Assembly (NCBI RefSeq): GCF_002210285.1
Contig: NZ_MWQE01000011.1
Location: 36,348 to 100,347 of the forward strand
Length of the DNA stretch: 64,000 nt
Source: Fibrobacter sp. UWR2
GTDB taxonomy: Bacteria; Fibrobacterota; Fibrobacteria; Fibrobacterales; Fibrobacteraceae
Reading direction: 5' to 3'
Shown here piece by piece: positions 1 through 9,713 of this stretch (the first letter of the stretch is position 1; each line of letters starts with the position of its first letter). The position numbers were made by a program, and so were the translations under genes. The notes under the pieces were generated by a model, which was not told the origin of the DNA, made no database searches, and saw only the letters and a list, made by a program, of their open reading frames with translations.

Positions 1-1179
1 AGAATGACGACATGGACCGAGAACCACAGATATGATCCTGTAACAAGTAATCCGACAGCAACTGTCGCAAAGATTCCTTCTTTTAACGGCAAGGAAATTC
101 GAAAACTGAGCGTAAAGATTCCTCATCACGCCGTTCAAATTCCATCAAGTTCGTCTGCATCGGAAATGGCTGCTTACATGTTCAAAAAGAACATGCTTTC
201 ACAAAACTTTGCAGATTTCGTTTACTCGGATTCTACACCGATAGACAAGAATGCCGCCTGGAATAATCTTGAAAAGGTGAAGTATCTTAAGGGTTTCAGC
301 ATGAAGCCAATGAAGAAGTACAATGGCAACCTGACCTACACAGATAATTCTCAGGTGGAATCGGATAAATATCCTTATATCGAATGGGGAACATTCACAA
401 CAAAGGATACCCCCAAAAATATTGGCAGTCTTAAAAATAAGCTCGATTCTCAACATGAACCCTATAGGTTCGTTGCAGAATACCAAAATATTGAATCTAG
501 TTCCTCGATGAATTGGCCTGACAAGAACCAATTCTCCGGTAATCACATATTAGCCGTTGACCAATACTACAGGCCAACTGAAGTAGAGGATATCCAGGGT
601 CGAGTCATTTCTTCTCATTATACGGAAGATGGATTGCACCAGACTGGATTATTCTTCCCTGCCAATCGAAACCAGACAGCATCAATAGTTCCTGTTGGGA
701 ATGAGATCGTCTCGGTCAATGTAGTCAATACTGTGACGGAGAACCTTAAGGTTGAAACAAAGAAGGGTGAAATGGTTGCCCAATCAACCATCACACTTAA
801 AGCCTCTTCGTTTAATTGCTCAGGAGAACTTGTTGTTGAATATCGTGTTAAGAAATCTGGCAAAAAGTGGCAAACCAAGCGAGAAAAACTATCCGATATG
901 ACATTAACGCTTAACAAGGGTGAAGTCCTAAATTATCTGCGCGTTTACCCAGATAATGCAGAAGCAAAGACCTATCTGTATGACGTCTATGGCAACATTC
1001 TCCAAATTGTTGATACAGACAATTTGTCAACATACTACGAATATAACCCGCTGGGCCAGCTTATTCAGACGCGTAATGATGACGGGGTCAGCTTCAAATC
1101 TCATCATAGGGAATTTATGAATGACAATCGGAATGAAATTCCATGGACCCACAACAATTCTTCGTCGAGTAGTAACTAG
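1..1179 (+). CDS. C-terminal part of a YD-repeat (RHS-like) protein, 5' end outside the window
   Basis: The frame is open to the left edge: the codon before the first ATG at 4 is sense, and there is no signal peptide or visible ribosome site. I therefore read it as the 3' part of a longer gene. About 390 residues are visible. Near the end (residues 325-360) is a YD/RHS-type stretch with motifs YDVYGNI and YEYNPLGQL, and the protein ends in a serine run (HNNSSSSSN). Short serine runs also occur near residues 48-52 and 165-168, a Fibrobacter linker habit. It stops 15 bases before the large RHS gene, which has its own GGAGG site, so the two are probably cotranscribed. It could be an older displaced tip or partner of an RHS locus; the function is not known. 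Confidence 0.6.
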   Translation, partial: RMTTWTENHRYDPVTSNPTATVAKIPSFNGKEIRKLSVKIPHHAVQIPSSSSASEMAAYMFKKNMLSQNFADFVYSDSTPIDKNAAWNNLEKVKYLKGFSMKPMKKYNGNLTYTDNSQVESDKYPYIEWGTFTTKDTPKNIGSLKNKLDSQHEPYRFVAEYQNIESSSSMNWPDKNQFSGNHILAVDQYYRPTEVEDIQGRVISSHYTEDGLHQTGLFFPANRNQTASIVPVGNEIVSVNVVNTVTENLKVETKKGEMVAQSTITLKASSFNCSGELVVEYRVKKSGKKWQTKREKLSDMTLTLNKGEVLNYLRVYPDNAEAKTYLYDVYGNILQIVDTDNLSTYYEYNPLGQLIQTRNDDGVSFKSHHREFMNDNRNEIPWTHNNSSSSSN

Positions 1180-1194
1180 TAGGAGGGCCAAAAA

Positions 1195-4100
1195 ATGAAA
1201 AAAATGGTTTTATTGATTCTTTCTGTCTTTTTCTTTGCCGACTTTGCGTTTGCGCAATGTGATAGACCTGTGTCTTGTACAACGCCCGAATATTGTTCTT
1301 ATACTCCGTCGTGTCTACTTGATTCTGATAGAAAAGGATTCACTTGGAATTATGGAATAAAAGGCCTTTCTCAAAAAAGACGGACCAAATTTTGGGTTGG
1401 AGAAGAGATTTCAATACCTCTTGATATTGAAGGATGTTGTGATTGCATAGTTGATGCGACCTCTACTTTGGAAGACGGCGATAAAAAAATCAATCTACGT
1501 CTTGAAACGAAAAATTGGCTTACTGAAAGTGAAAAAGCCTTATATTATCCAAATGGTTATGATGGCTTACATTGGAGAGATAGGCAGACGTGTTATTATG
1601 AACTTGTAGGAACAGCATCCCAACCCGGAAGTTATAGTGGCCAGATCTATCTAAAGCAAATTCGACAAAGTCATTTCCATTATATTGGTAAAGCTGTAAT
1701 GGAAGATGATGATCTTAAAGAATATACTAATTCGACAATTAATTTTTCCATTGACGTAAATTCATTAGATGAACCTATGGGAAGTGGATCAAAACCGAAT
1801 AGCAAGGCAACTATAATATCAAGAGATGCTGCAGCTAGTTATTATCCTCAAGCTGAGATATATTCGTATTTGATAAATAACACAAATACACAACAGACTC
1901 TTGATAATCCGTTTATCGATTACTACATGACTTTGCCCAATGACCAACAAACAGGAATCTTCAGTATATGGAAACTCCCTGAAAACTCTTGTATTCAAGT
2001 TATCGAATGCGATGGTAATAACTATGTATTCAGGCATCAATACGCCGGAATAAAGACTCTTGATGCGGGAGAGCACCTGGGCGAATTTCAATTAGCTCTT
2101 TATGATGCTCCAAACTATCGGACTAACTTAGATTGGTTTAACGACATGAGCGAAAAAACTGACGAATATGATGCCAACGAAGATTATTCATACTTGTACC
2201 CAGCAGAATCATACGATCATTCTGCAGCCAGAAACAAACATTACAACTACAAGATGGCTTCTTTTGAAAAAAACGGAACGCTTTTGTACGGTAATTATCC
2301 TAGTTGGCTTAATTCAAGTTGCCATATAATTCAGCCGAAAGAACGCGTTGATGGTGAGCACAGCCGCATTCAGTACAGAGCAACGGCCCAGAATAATTTG
2401 AAATGGTGCAATGCCGATGATTTTGTTATTCCTTCCAATCAAATTCCGTCGAATCTTACGGTACAATTCCTTGACTTGGAACCTGATCATCCTACGAGAG
2501 GTTATTTTGTTTTCCGTGTAAAAAACGATGATAATGCAGATGTGAATCTTGATGGCTATCAAATACGTTTTTATTATGACAAAACGTCGTATGACCCTGC
2601 GTTATTGAAGTTTATCCAAGGAAGTTCTAACCCAACGACATGGAGCACTGAACGTTGCCGAGATGATCTATACATGTTGAAAATTAATCTGGGTTCAGAT
2701 GCCGTTGCTGCGTCTCATAACTACTATCCAGCAAACGAACAGGTAAGCATTCGTTACGATGCATTCTTGGAGAACGGAGCCAACGTTGAGAAACAAAAAA
2801 TGACTAGCTGGATGGGCATTTCAGATTTTGCAGACAACAATCTTGTTGGTTTATTTGATGCCAATGGTCGGAAAGTCTTTGGATATGCGCCACAGTGTGA
2901 TAATGGAGAACATCACGACGACGATATTGTGACCAACTCCAATTTGAAGGTTCAGTTCGCTGATGCTCAGGCCAGTCAAGACTACCATGGTGATTTTATG
3001 TTTAATGTGGTAAATACTGGTTCAAAGGACGCTTCTATTGGCGGTTATGAATTGCTCTTCTATTATGATGACGCCCCAAATCCTGCAAATGCAAAAAAAG
3101 TTTTTGACCCGTACAACCTAGATGGCGCTTCATATTCCTATCAGCAATGCTCTGATAATAAATATGTCTTGAAAATCAAATTGAAATCAGATGCTATAGT
3201 GAAGGCCGGATCAAGCTATCCTTCGGACGCCAGTAATCCTCTAAAAGTTGGCGCTTACATCGGATACCATAGTGAGCCAATGACAAAATCGAATATGGAG
3301 AGCTGGATTAACACCACTGTAATGACAGACGATCCGCAAATGAGTCTGTATGATGCAAACGGAAATTGGGTTTACGGAAAATCGGGGGCTGTCTGTGGGT
3401 ATTCCGATGGCGGAAACAATAATGGCGGCAACCAAGACAATGACAAGCACGATATTAAGGAAGACGAATATAAATTCAGCAAACTTACGGCCCAATTTGT
3501 CGATTATGCCAGGGATGTTGTGTTTAGAGGTGATTTTGCATTCCAAGTCTACAATTCCGGAAATAAGGAAATGTCCATTGGCAACTATGAAATGCTATTC
3601 TACTATTATTCTCACAATGACTTTAATGCTGCTGACGTAAAGTTCTATGATGGAAATCTCGCGAATTCCATTATTACAAAAGAAGTGTGCGCAGATGGCA
3701 AATTTGCCCTGAGAATAAAATTAGATGAGAATGCTTTTATCGCGCCATATGGAACATACCCTGTATACAGTCCAATAACTGTTGCAATGGATATGGGCGG
3801 AAAAACTATCAATAAGAGGGATGACATTTATAGTTGGACCGACGCAAGTATAATGAGCGATGATTCCAGAATGGCTTTATACGATGATAAAGGGAACTTG
3901 ATTTTCGGTCAGCCACGTTTTAATTGTAGTAATTCGATTACTGTTCCGAAGGGAGGAACTTCTTCAGGCAGTGTCACTGCTAACAATTACAAATTTACGG
4001 TGTATGAAACAGAAAGTCTTTATGATTTCTCTTATTCGGAACAAGGCGAAAATGAACAAACTGAAAATATCGTTGTAAAGAACGGTCAGGCAGAAGTTAC

Positions 4101-7100
4101 ACTAACGGTAAAGAATATCGGAACACTTAATGCGGATGGTCCTATTTATGTGGAATACTTTATAACTCATCCCGATGGACAGGTTCCGCTTCTTACCGCC
4201 AATGGTAATGAACTTTCAACAGCCGGTGTTGAAATGGCTATAAACGACCAGTTGTCTGTTGTACGACATTCTGTAGGGGATAGGCATGTTTTCATCTTTA
4301 CGGTGAAGGACGGTCTAAAAATTAATAACGAAGTGTCTATTAATTTCAAGTTAAACGACAACTGCATCACTTGCGTAGACAAGGACGAAGCAGAAACATT
4401 CTTTACATGGAATGTTATGGATGACTGGTCACGCGCTCCAAATTTCAGGAATAATTCTGGAAGTGATGTTGTTGAAAATGTTGTTGTTCTCACGAACGAT
4501 TTGGTTCCTCGTTATGGAGTCGCTGATCCGTATGCTGCTCGGTATAAGGTTGTTTATGGTGAAGGTAATGGACCTGTAGTTGAAATTCCTGGAATAGAAG
4601 TGCAGAAGCCAAATCCGAACCGTACAGATGCCACGGCCTATTCAGGCGGACAGTTGCTTGTGAATGGAGACTTTGAAGAGCCCTCCATGGTAGGCTGGGA
4701 TCTTAAGAGTGGAACAGTGAATAATATCAGAGGAGCAACAACACAGGGCTCTAGGTTTATAAAGCTGTTTGGCGAAATTTGTCAAGAAATCCCTGAGTCA
4801 GCTATTGAACTTTTGGCAGATAGCGCTGCAGTTCTGTCGTTCTGGCATATGGATGAAAATTGCGCTGAAGGTCAGAAAAATTGTAATAATTTTTATGTGA
4901 AATTGGGAAATACATCTTATGATGTGCCGGGGTCGGCAAAGTGGTTCCGTCAATCGGTATATTTCTTAAAAGGGCAATTGAATGACTCTGAGAAGTCTCT
5001 TTGTATAGGAACGAATTCGAATGTAAGTTTCGATGACTTTGCCTTGATTCCGAATACGAATGACCAGCCGGTAACATATGCGGTGCGCTTTACGACAACT
5101 CAACATGAGGAAATTGAAAGCCGTACTTATGATGGAATGAATAAACTCCTTGTGAAGAGTTCGGAAAGAGATGCTATGGGCCGTTCTTGGTATAAGTATC
5201 TTCCGTTTGAATACTTGTGTGATGATGCCAAGGACTGTAATTCTGAAATCTATACACTAGACTATCCAGATATAGCAAAGGAAAAGTATATTAAGGATAA
5301 TCCGTTCTATGCTGATGCACAGGGATTTCCTTTTGTGGAAACAAAGTGGAAACCGGATCCTGCAGCGACTAAGGATGTTGAAGGCGCTCCTGGCAAGGCA
5401 TTCTCGCTGGACGCAGATTCCAAGGAACACCATGTGGTTCGTACATATTCATCTGGCGTGAATTTGGAAGGTATCGATACGACTGATTTCACTTCGTTAG
5501 CTTCAGCGGTAAATGCCGTACGGAATTGCCGTGTCTATACGGAAAACGAATGCCTGGACAATGCCAAGAGTGATGATGGCGATTACAACTTCCATGCTGC
5601 AAAGGATAAAGACCCCACTCATATGTGGGAAATGACAATTGAACAGAATGGCATTGCAGCATTTACGGTAAAAGACGGTGAAGGAAGGACCATTGTCAGC
5701 GGTTCCATGAAAAAGACATCGTCGAATGAAAATGGAAAAGTTGCTTATGAACTTCTAACGCGTAGTGTTTACGAACTAAATGCTCAGGGTAAAGTTATTA
5801 AGGCGCATTCGCCTTTGAGTTGTGATTATACACCGAAACCGACAAAATGTGTCGATCCGAGTTATTTTAATTACGACTCGCAAAATCGTTTAGTGAAAGT
5901 TGATGAACCTGATGCTGGGATATCTCGTATTTATTATGACCGTTTTGGCCGTATACGTGCAACCCAGACTCAAAATCAAATTGGAACAAAATCAGCTACT
6001 GCTATACTTTATGACCATTTGAATCGTGCTATCGCAACAGGTGAATGGAAACACAATAAAAAAGAGGAAGATCTTGAAACGGCCTTATTGACTGATGAAA
6101 CTGTTGAAGCAAATAAAGAAAATTTCCCGTCAGAAGAGGCCCTCACTCCAGGAACAATTACTCGTAAATTCTATGACAAAGTACCCACAGAAGACACGTT
6201 GAATTTCCTTGGTGTCGATATTGCTCCGTCCAATGTTTCTTTTGAAAATACACGCGGTCGCGTTACTGCTACGATTTCTGATGTGCGAACAGTATTCAAC
6301 ACCGATGGCTCTGCAAAGAAAGCGACAAGTGGTGCCGATAGTGTAATTCGTGTTTCAACGGCTAATTCTTACGATAAATATGGCCGTGTTCTTGCGAGTT
6401 ACTCGTTTGACCCCACTTTGCCGGATGATAGCCTTTGGATACTTGCGGTAGAAACTGAATATGATCTAGGTGGTAAGGTTCTAACCGTGACAAAGTATCC
6501 GTATGGCTTGAGTGATAATGCGAAAAAGCGTAAAATTACAGAAAGTTATAATTATGATCGTCTTGGACGTGTTGAATCAATCTTTGCCAAAGATGGCTCA
6601 AGTCCAGAAAATGCAATAGCAACTTACGAGTACCTACCAACAGGGGCAGTCAAGTCTATAAAGATGGGTAATGCGCTGACACTTTCTTACTCCTACCATA
6701 TTAGTGGTGCCGTAAAAACAATTGATGTGACATCTACCCGTGAAGAGCAGCTCTATTCTGAAACACTTTATTACGAAGATTGTGGCGATGGGGAATGTAC
6801 TCCGCAATACAATGGCAATATAAGCCGCATGCTTCATAAATTGGCTCATTCAAACCAGGATTACGAAGCTCTGCGAGACGTACAATACACTTATGATGAG
6901 TTGAATCGTCTGACAAGTGTTGCAGACGCCAACCAGCCCATATTTGATGAAATGTTTGAATATGATGTGCAAGGCAGGATTACCGCACAGCGTAGAGCCA
7001 AGAAGAACGATCAAAATAATAAGTATGAAGTAGGCTCCACAGGTGGCGAGTATACGTATGATAACAAGAACAATCACCTGATATCCGTAGCCGATGGCAT

Positions 7101-8436
7101 GGGTGGTTCTGCTGATACCCGTATAATGTCCGAATCGGACAACTTTGAATACGATTCAGAAGGGCATTTAACCAAAGACAAATCCAAGAAGATGGAAATT
7201 TCCTATGATTGGAAAGGTATGCCCGTAGAATTCACACGCAACGATAACTGCATCGACATCCACGAGCAAATCGTTTGTGGTTCAACGAAGCTGGTATTGG
7301 CGTATGACGGTTTAGGCCACCGCATCTCAAAGACGCGCATGCGCGACCTGGGGAACGGCGTATGGGAAACGGAGCAGGTAACCCACTACACGGGCATCGG
7401 CACCGAAATCCGCGAGAATTTCGCCGGCGAAAGCCCCGAGACGAAGGTTGTGGTGAACATGCCGCAGGGCCTCGGCCGTTATGAGATTGAAGATGCTTCT
7501 GAACCTGCGAATGTCAACACCTCCAGAACGTTTGAGTGGTTCCTGAAGAACCATATCGGCTCGACGATGCTTGTTTATACGTCAGGATATGGAACCCCAG
7601 GTACAGTGATGGCGGCATATGACTATCGTGCCTTTGGTGAACAGATTGAGCTTAAACCATCTTCTTCGGGAAAGATTACGGAGAACTTCACTGGCAAGGA
7701 GAGGGATGACGAGATCGAGCTGAACTACTTCGGCGCTAGGTATCTTGATCCTATGCTTGGAATGTGGACATCCGTCGATCCTGAAAGACAATTTGCGAGC
7801 CCCTATCTATACGCAGGTAATGGGGGGAATCCTATTGGATATTATGATAATATAGGAAACTATCTAATTCGCAAGCGTGGTGGAACGTATGAAATAAAAA
7901 TTGTAACAGAAGCAGATGCGTACTCGGGTGTACTAATTAGAGATGGTTTAATGGGCGCATTCTCTATTGCAGGCGCAATCATTGTCGCTATAACTCCAGA
8001 AGCTGCTGCTGCTGTTGCTTGGACCACAATTCCTGCATCTATTTTGTATGGCCTTGCGAAGGGCGCATTAACAGAGGGCGCAGCAGGTGCTACTACAGGC
8101 GCAGCAGAAGCTATTCAATCAGGGGCTATGGGACTCATGGAACAAGTTGCAGGAAATACGGCAACCGTAGCGTATACAGTATTTGATCTTGCTCGCGGAT
8201 ATCAAGAACTATCTAAGAATGTAGATTCTGATGCCTTTATTAATGAATTTAACCGAAGAATGCAAGATCCTAATGTTTACAACTCCTTCAAAACCCCTGA
8301 GGAAGCAAAAGCTTTTGCTGATGATATCAATAACAGCATAAATAATTCTCCGGCTCCTCCTGAACTTACACCTCCTCCACGTCAGGGTAACCCGCATGTA
8401 GAGGTTGGTCCAGTAATAATTGAAAAAACAAAATAA
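1195..8436 (+). CDS. Secreted RHS-repeat protein with cellulose-binding-like domains and a variable C-terminal tip
   Basis: This 2413-residue protein has a clear signal peptide (about residues 1-20, ending FAFA/QC). Its start is supported by GGAGG 8-12 bases upstream. Three related beta-sandwich domains lie at about 420-570, 582-732 and 762-907. Each runs from a 'VQF.D' strand through 'V.N.G' and 'G.YE..FYY', as in CBM3-type modules. A further domain near 1153-1286 begins VNGDFE, like CBM4/9 or DUF642 folds. YD repeats fill about 1550-2070. The RHS core sits at about 2113-2222 (FTGKERDDE, NYFGARYLDP, MWTSVDP). The last 190 residues are unrelated in style, with an Ala/Gly-rich hydrophobic stretch, as expected of a polymorphic-toxin tip. 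The usual DPxG cleavage motif after the core is replaced by YYDNIGN. Toxin activity is inferred from architecture only. Confidence 0.85.
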   Translation: MKKMVLLILSVFFFADFAFAQCDRPVSCTTPEYCSYTPSCLLDSDRKGFTWNYGIKGLSQKRRTKFWVGEEISIPLDIEGCCDCIVDATSTLEDGDKKINLRLETKNWLTESEKALYYPNGYDGLHWRDRQTCYYELVGTASQPGSYSGQIYLKQIRQSHFHYIGKAVMEDDDLKEYTNSTINFSIDVNSLDEPMGSGSKPNSKATIISRDAAASYYPQAEIYSYLINNTNTQQTLDNPFIDYYMTLPNDQQTGIFSIWKLPENSCIQVIECDGNNYVFRHQYAGIKTLDAGEHLGEFQLALYDAPNYRTNLDWFNDMSEKTDEYDANEDYSYLYPAESYDHSAARNKHYNYKMASFEKNGTLLYGNYPSWLNSSCHIIQPKERVDGEHSRIQYRATAQNNLKWCNADDFVIPSNQIPSNLTVQFLDLEPDHPTRGYFVFRVKNDDNADVNLDGYQIRFYYDKTSYDPALLKFIQGSSNPTTWSTERCRDDLYMLKINLGSDAVAASHNYYPANEQVSIRYDAFLENGANVEKQKMTSWMGISDFADNNLVGLFDANGRKVFGYAPQCDNGEHHDDDIVTNSNLKVQFADAQASQDYHGDFMFNVVNTGSKDASIGGYELLFYYDDAPNPANAKKVFDPYNLDGASYSYQQCSDNKYVLKIKLKSDAIVKAGSSYPSDASNPLKVGAYIGYHSEPMTKSNMESWINTTVMTDDPQMSLYDANGNWVYGKSGAVCGYSDGGNNNGGNQDNDKHDIKEDEYKFSKLTAQFVDYARDVVFRGDFAFQVYNSGNKEMSIGNYEMLFYYYSHNDFNAADVKFYDGNLANSIITKEVCADGKFALRIKLDENAFIAPYGTYPVYSPITVAMDMGGKTINKRDDIYSWTDASIMSDDSRMALYDDKGNLIFGQPRFNCSNSITVPKGGTSSGSVTANNYKFTVYETESLYDFSYSEQGENEQTENIVVKNGQAEVTLTVKNIGTLNADGPIYVEYFITHPDGQVPLLTANGNELSTAGVEMAINDQLSVVRHSVGDRHVFIFTVKDGLKINNEVSINFKLNDNCITCVDKDEAETFFTWNVMDDWSRAPNFRNNSGSDVVENVVVLTNDLVPRYGVADPYAARYKVVYGEGNGPVVEIPGIEVQKPNPNRTDATAYSGGQLLVNGDFEEPSMVGWDLKSGTVNNIRGATTQGSRFIKLFGEICQEIPESAIELLADSAAVLSFWHMDENCAEGQKNCNNFYVKLGNTSYDVPGSAKWFRQSVYFLKGQLNDSEKSLCIGTNSNVSFDDFALIPNTNDQPVTYAVRFTTTQHEEIESRTYDGMNKLLVKSSERDAMGRSWYKYLPFEYLCDDAKDCNSEIYTLDYPDIAKEKYIKDNPFYADAQGFPFVETKWKPDPAATKDVEGAPGKAFSLDADSKEHHVVRTYSSGVNLEGIDTTDFTSLASAVNAVRNCRVYTENECLDNAKSDDGDYNFHAAKDKDPTHMWEMTIEQNGIAAFTVKDGEGRTIVSGSMKKTSSNENGKVAYELLTRSVYELNAQGKVIKAHSPLSCDYTPKPTKCVDPSYFNYDSQNRLVKVDEPDAGISRIYYDRFGRIRATQTQNQIGTKSATAILYDHLNRAIATGEWKHNKKEEDLETALLTDETVEANKENFPSEEALTPGTITRKFYDKVPTEDTLNFLGVDIAPSNVSFENTRGRVTATISDVRTVFNTDGSAKKATSGADSVIRVSTANSYDKYGRVLASYSFDPTLPDDSLWILAVETEYDLGGKVLTVTKYPYGLSDNAKKRKITESYNYDRLGRVESIFAKDGSSPENAIATYEYLPTGAVKSIKMGNALTLSYSYHISGAVKTIDVTSTREEQLYSETLYYEDCGDGECTPQYNGNISRMLHKLAHSNQDYEALRDVQYTYDELNRLTSVADANQPIFDEMFEYDVQGRITAQRRAKKNDQNNKYEVGSTGGEYTYDNKNNHLISVADGMGGSADTRIMSESDNFEYDSEGHLTKDKSKKMEISYDWKGMPVEFTRNDNCIDIHEQIVCGSTKLVLAYDGLGHRISKTRMRDLGNGVWETEQVTHYTGIGTEIRENFAGESPETKVVVNMPQGLGRYEIEDASEPANVNTSRTFEWFLKNHIGSTMLVYTSGYGTPGTVMAAYDYRAFGEQIELKPSSSGKITENFTGKERDDEIELNYFGARYLDPMLGMWTSVDPERQFASPYLYAGNGGNPIGYYDNIGNYLIRKRGGTYEIKIVTEADAYSGVLIRDGLMGAFSIAGAIIVAITPEAAAAVAWTTIPASILYGLAKGALTEGAAGATTGAAEAIQSGAMGLMEQVAGNTATVAYTVFDLARGYQELSKNVDSDAFINEFNRRMQDPNVYNSFKTPEEAKAFADDINNSINNSPAPPELTPPPRQGNPHVEVGPVIIEKTK

Positions 8437-8480
8437 CATAATAGATTAGATTTAACCATTAAATTAGATTTAGGTTTAAA

Positions 8481-8765
8481 ATGAAAAAAATTAAAGCAAT
8501 AGTTATCATTATATTATTTTTTACCCTAATTGTGGTTCATAATCTTATAAATAATGAAACAACACTTTTTGGAGCTCTAGCCTTGCCAATTACTATTTGG
8601 TTTGGTCTTGCCATTTTTATCATGTGCAATGCAGGCGTGGTTCCAGGAAGAAGTAAATATCAATATATAGTTGAAGATGATTTCGACAAAGCATTAAAAG
8701 AAATGAAAAAAAACAAAGAGAAAAATCCATCAATTACAAAGAAACGTTACATCAAAAAATCGTAA
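8481..8765 (+). CDS. Small two-helix membrane protein, candidate immunity protein for the RHS tip
   Basis: This 94-residue protein has two hydrophobic segments (about residues 5-22 and 29-50) and a Lys-rich cytoplasmic tail ending KKRYIKKS. It begins 44 bases after the RHS gene and ends just before a terminator, so it is probably in the same transcript. Base composition is markedly AT-rich, like the end of the RHS gene. In RHS loci a small gene directly downstream of the variable tip usually encodes its immunity protein. That analogy is the only support for this role; the sequence matches no family I recognise. Confidence 0.6.
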   Translation: MKKIKAIVIIILFFTLIVVHNLINNETTLFGALALPITIWFGLAIFIMCNAGVVPGRSKYQYIVEDDFDKALKEMKKNKEKNPSITKKRYIKKS

Positions 8766-8777
8766 CAAATTTCCCAC

Positions 8778-8803
8778 AAAAGGTCGCTTCGGCGGCCTTT
8801 TTC
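8778..8803 (+). terminator. Rho-independent terminator after the RHS/immunity genes
   Basis: The hairpin AAAGGTCGC-TTCG-GCGGCCTTT, with one G-T pair, is followed by T residues. It lies 13 bases after the stop of the small membrane protein. Confidence 0.85.
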
Positions 8804-8860
8804 CGTAAAATCATTGTTTCATTCTGTTAAGTTGTAAAAAATAATACTACATTTCTTTAT

Positions 8861-9631
8861 ATGAAAACAAAAATCCTTCTTCCTATTTTCCTTATGGCTT
8901 TCTGGGCCTGTTCTGACAATGAATCTAACCCTGTAAAAACGGATGTGCCCGAACCGCCGCCGGCTTCGAGCGAGACTGTTCCCTCCTCGAGTAGCGTAGT
9001 GGCAGAAGTGCCTGATACTTGCGGGAGTTTTGTCGACGCTCGTGACGGGCAATCCTATTGCACGGTAAAGATTGGTGAGCAGACTTGGATGGCAAAAAAT
9101 CTTGCGTATGCTATTCCAGGTTCCATTTGCCGTTCGGACAATCCCGCAAATTGCGAAAAGTACGGACGTCTCTATTCCTGGGCTCAGGCTATCGGAAAAA
9201 CGGATGCGGAATGCGGTGTGGGCAAGAATTGTGCTTTGACAGAAGGCCAGTTTCAGGGGGCCTGCCCGGAAGGCTGGGCGTTGCCCGACACAAGTGACTG
9301 GAAACAGCTGATGAGGTTTGTCAGGGAAAACAACGAAGGCGAATCATTAGCGGCGAGTCTCTTATCCACAGAAGAGCCCGAGTGGGCAAAATATGTTACA
9401 GCAACAGACCGTTTTGGTTTTGCCGCTTTGGCCTCTGCCGGATCCTACAGCCCCACAAATGCTTTCACGGGGGACGACCGAACATATTTCTGGTCTAGAA
9501 CGCAAGATACATTCGGCGATGATGACTATAAATACGCCCACATGTTCCTTGTCCAGCCGCTTGACGAGGTGGTCAGGGTTGGTTCCGCGGGCAAAGGCGC
9601 ACAATATTCCGTCCGCTGCATAAAATACTAG
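8861..9631 (+). CDS. FISUMP-domain lipoprotein
   Basis: This 256-residue protein has a lipoprotein signal with lipobox FWAC (Cys17), a Ser/Pro linker (residues 22-48), and one FISUMP domain. Family hallmarks are visible: DxRDGQSYxTVKIGxQTWMAKNLAY near 56-80, YGRLYSWAQA near 100, CPEGWALPDxSDW near 138, and a C-terminal SVRCIKY. The family is expanded in Fibrobacter and is thought to sit at the cell surface; its molecular role is unknown. The gene is monocistronic, between two terminators. Confidence 0.9.
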   Translation: MKTKILLPIFLMAFWACSDNESNPVKTDVPEPPPASSETVPSSSSVVAEVPDTCGSFVDARDGQSYCTVKIGEQTWMAKNLAYAIPGSICRSDNPANCEKYGRLYSWAQAIGKTDAECGVGKNCALTEGQFQGACPEGWALPDTSDWKQLMRFVRENNEGESLAASLLSTEEPEWAKYVTATDRFGFAALASAGSYSPTNAFTGDDRTYFWSRTQDTFGDDDYKYAHMFLVQPLDEVVRVGSAGKGAQYSVRCIKY

Positions 9632-9651
9632 CAGGATTCAGTTTTCTGCAA

Positions 9652-9679
9652 AAAAAGGTCGCCATTCGGCGACCTTTTT
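9652..9679. terminator. Bidirectional-looking terminator between convergent genes
   Basis: The near-perfect hairpin AAAGGTCGCC-ATT-CGGCGACCTTT is flanked by A6 on the left and T5 on the right. It could stop both the FISUMP gene (+) and the secreted-protein gene (-). Confidence 0.85.
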
Positions 9680-9713
9680 CCATAAAATGCACGTTCAAGG
9701 CACGTAAATCTTT

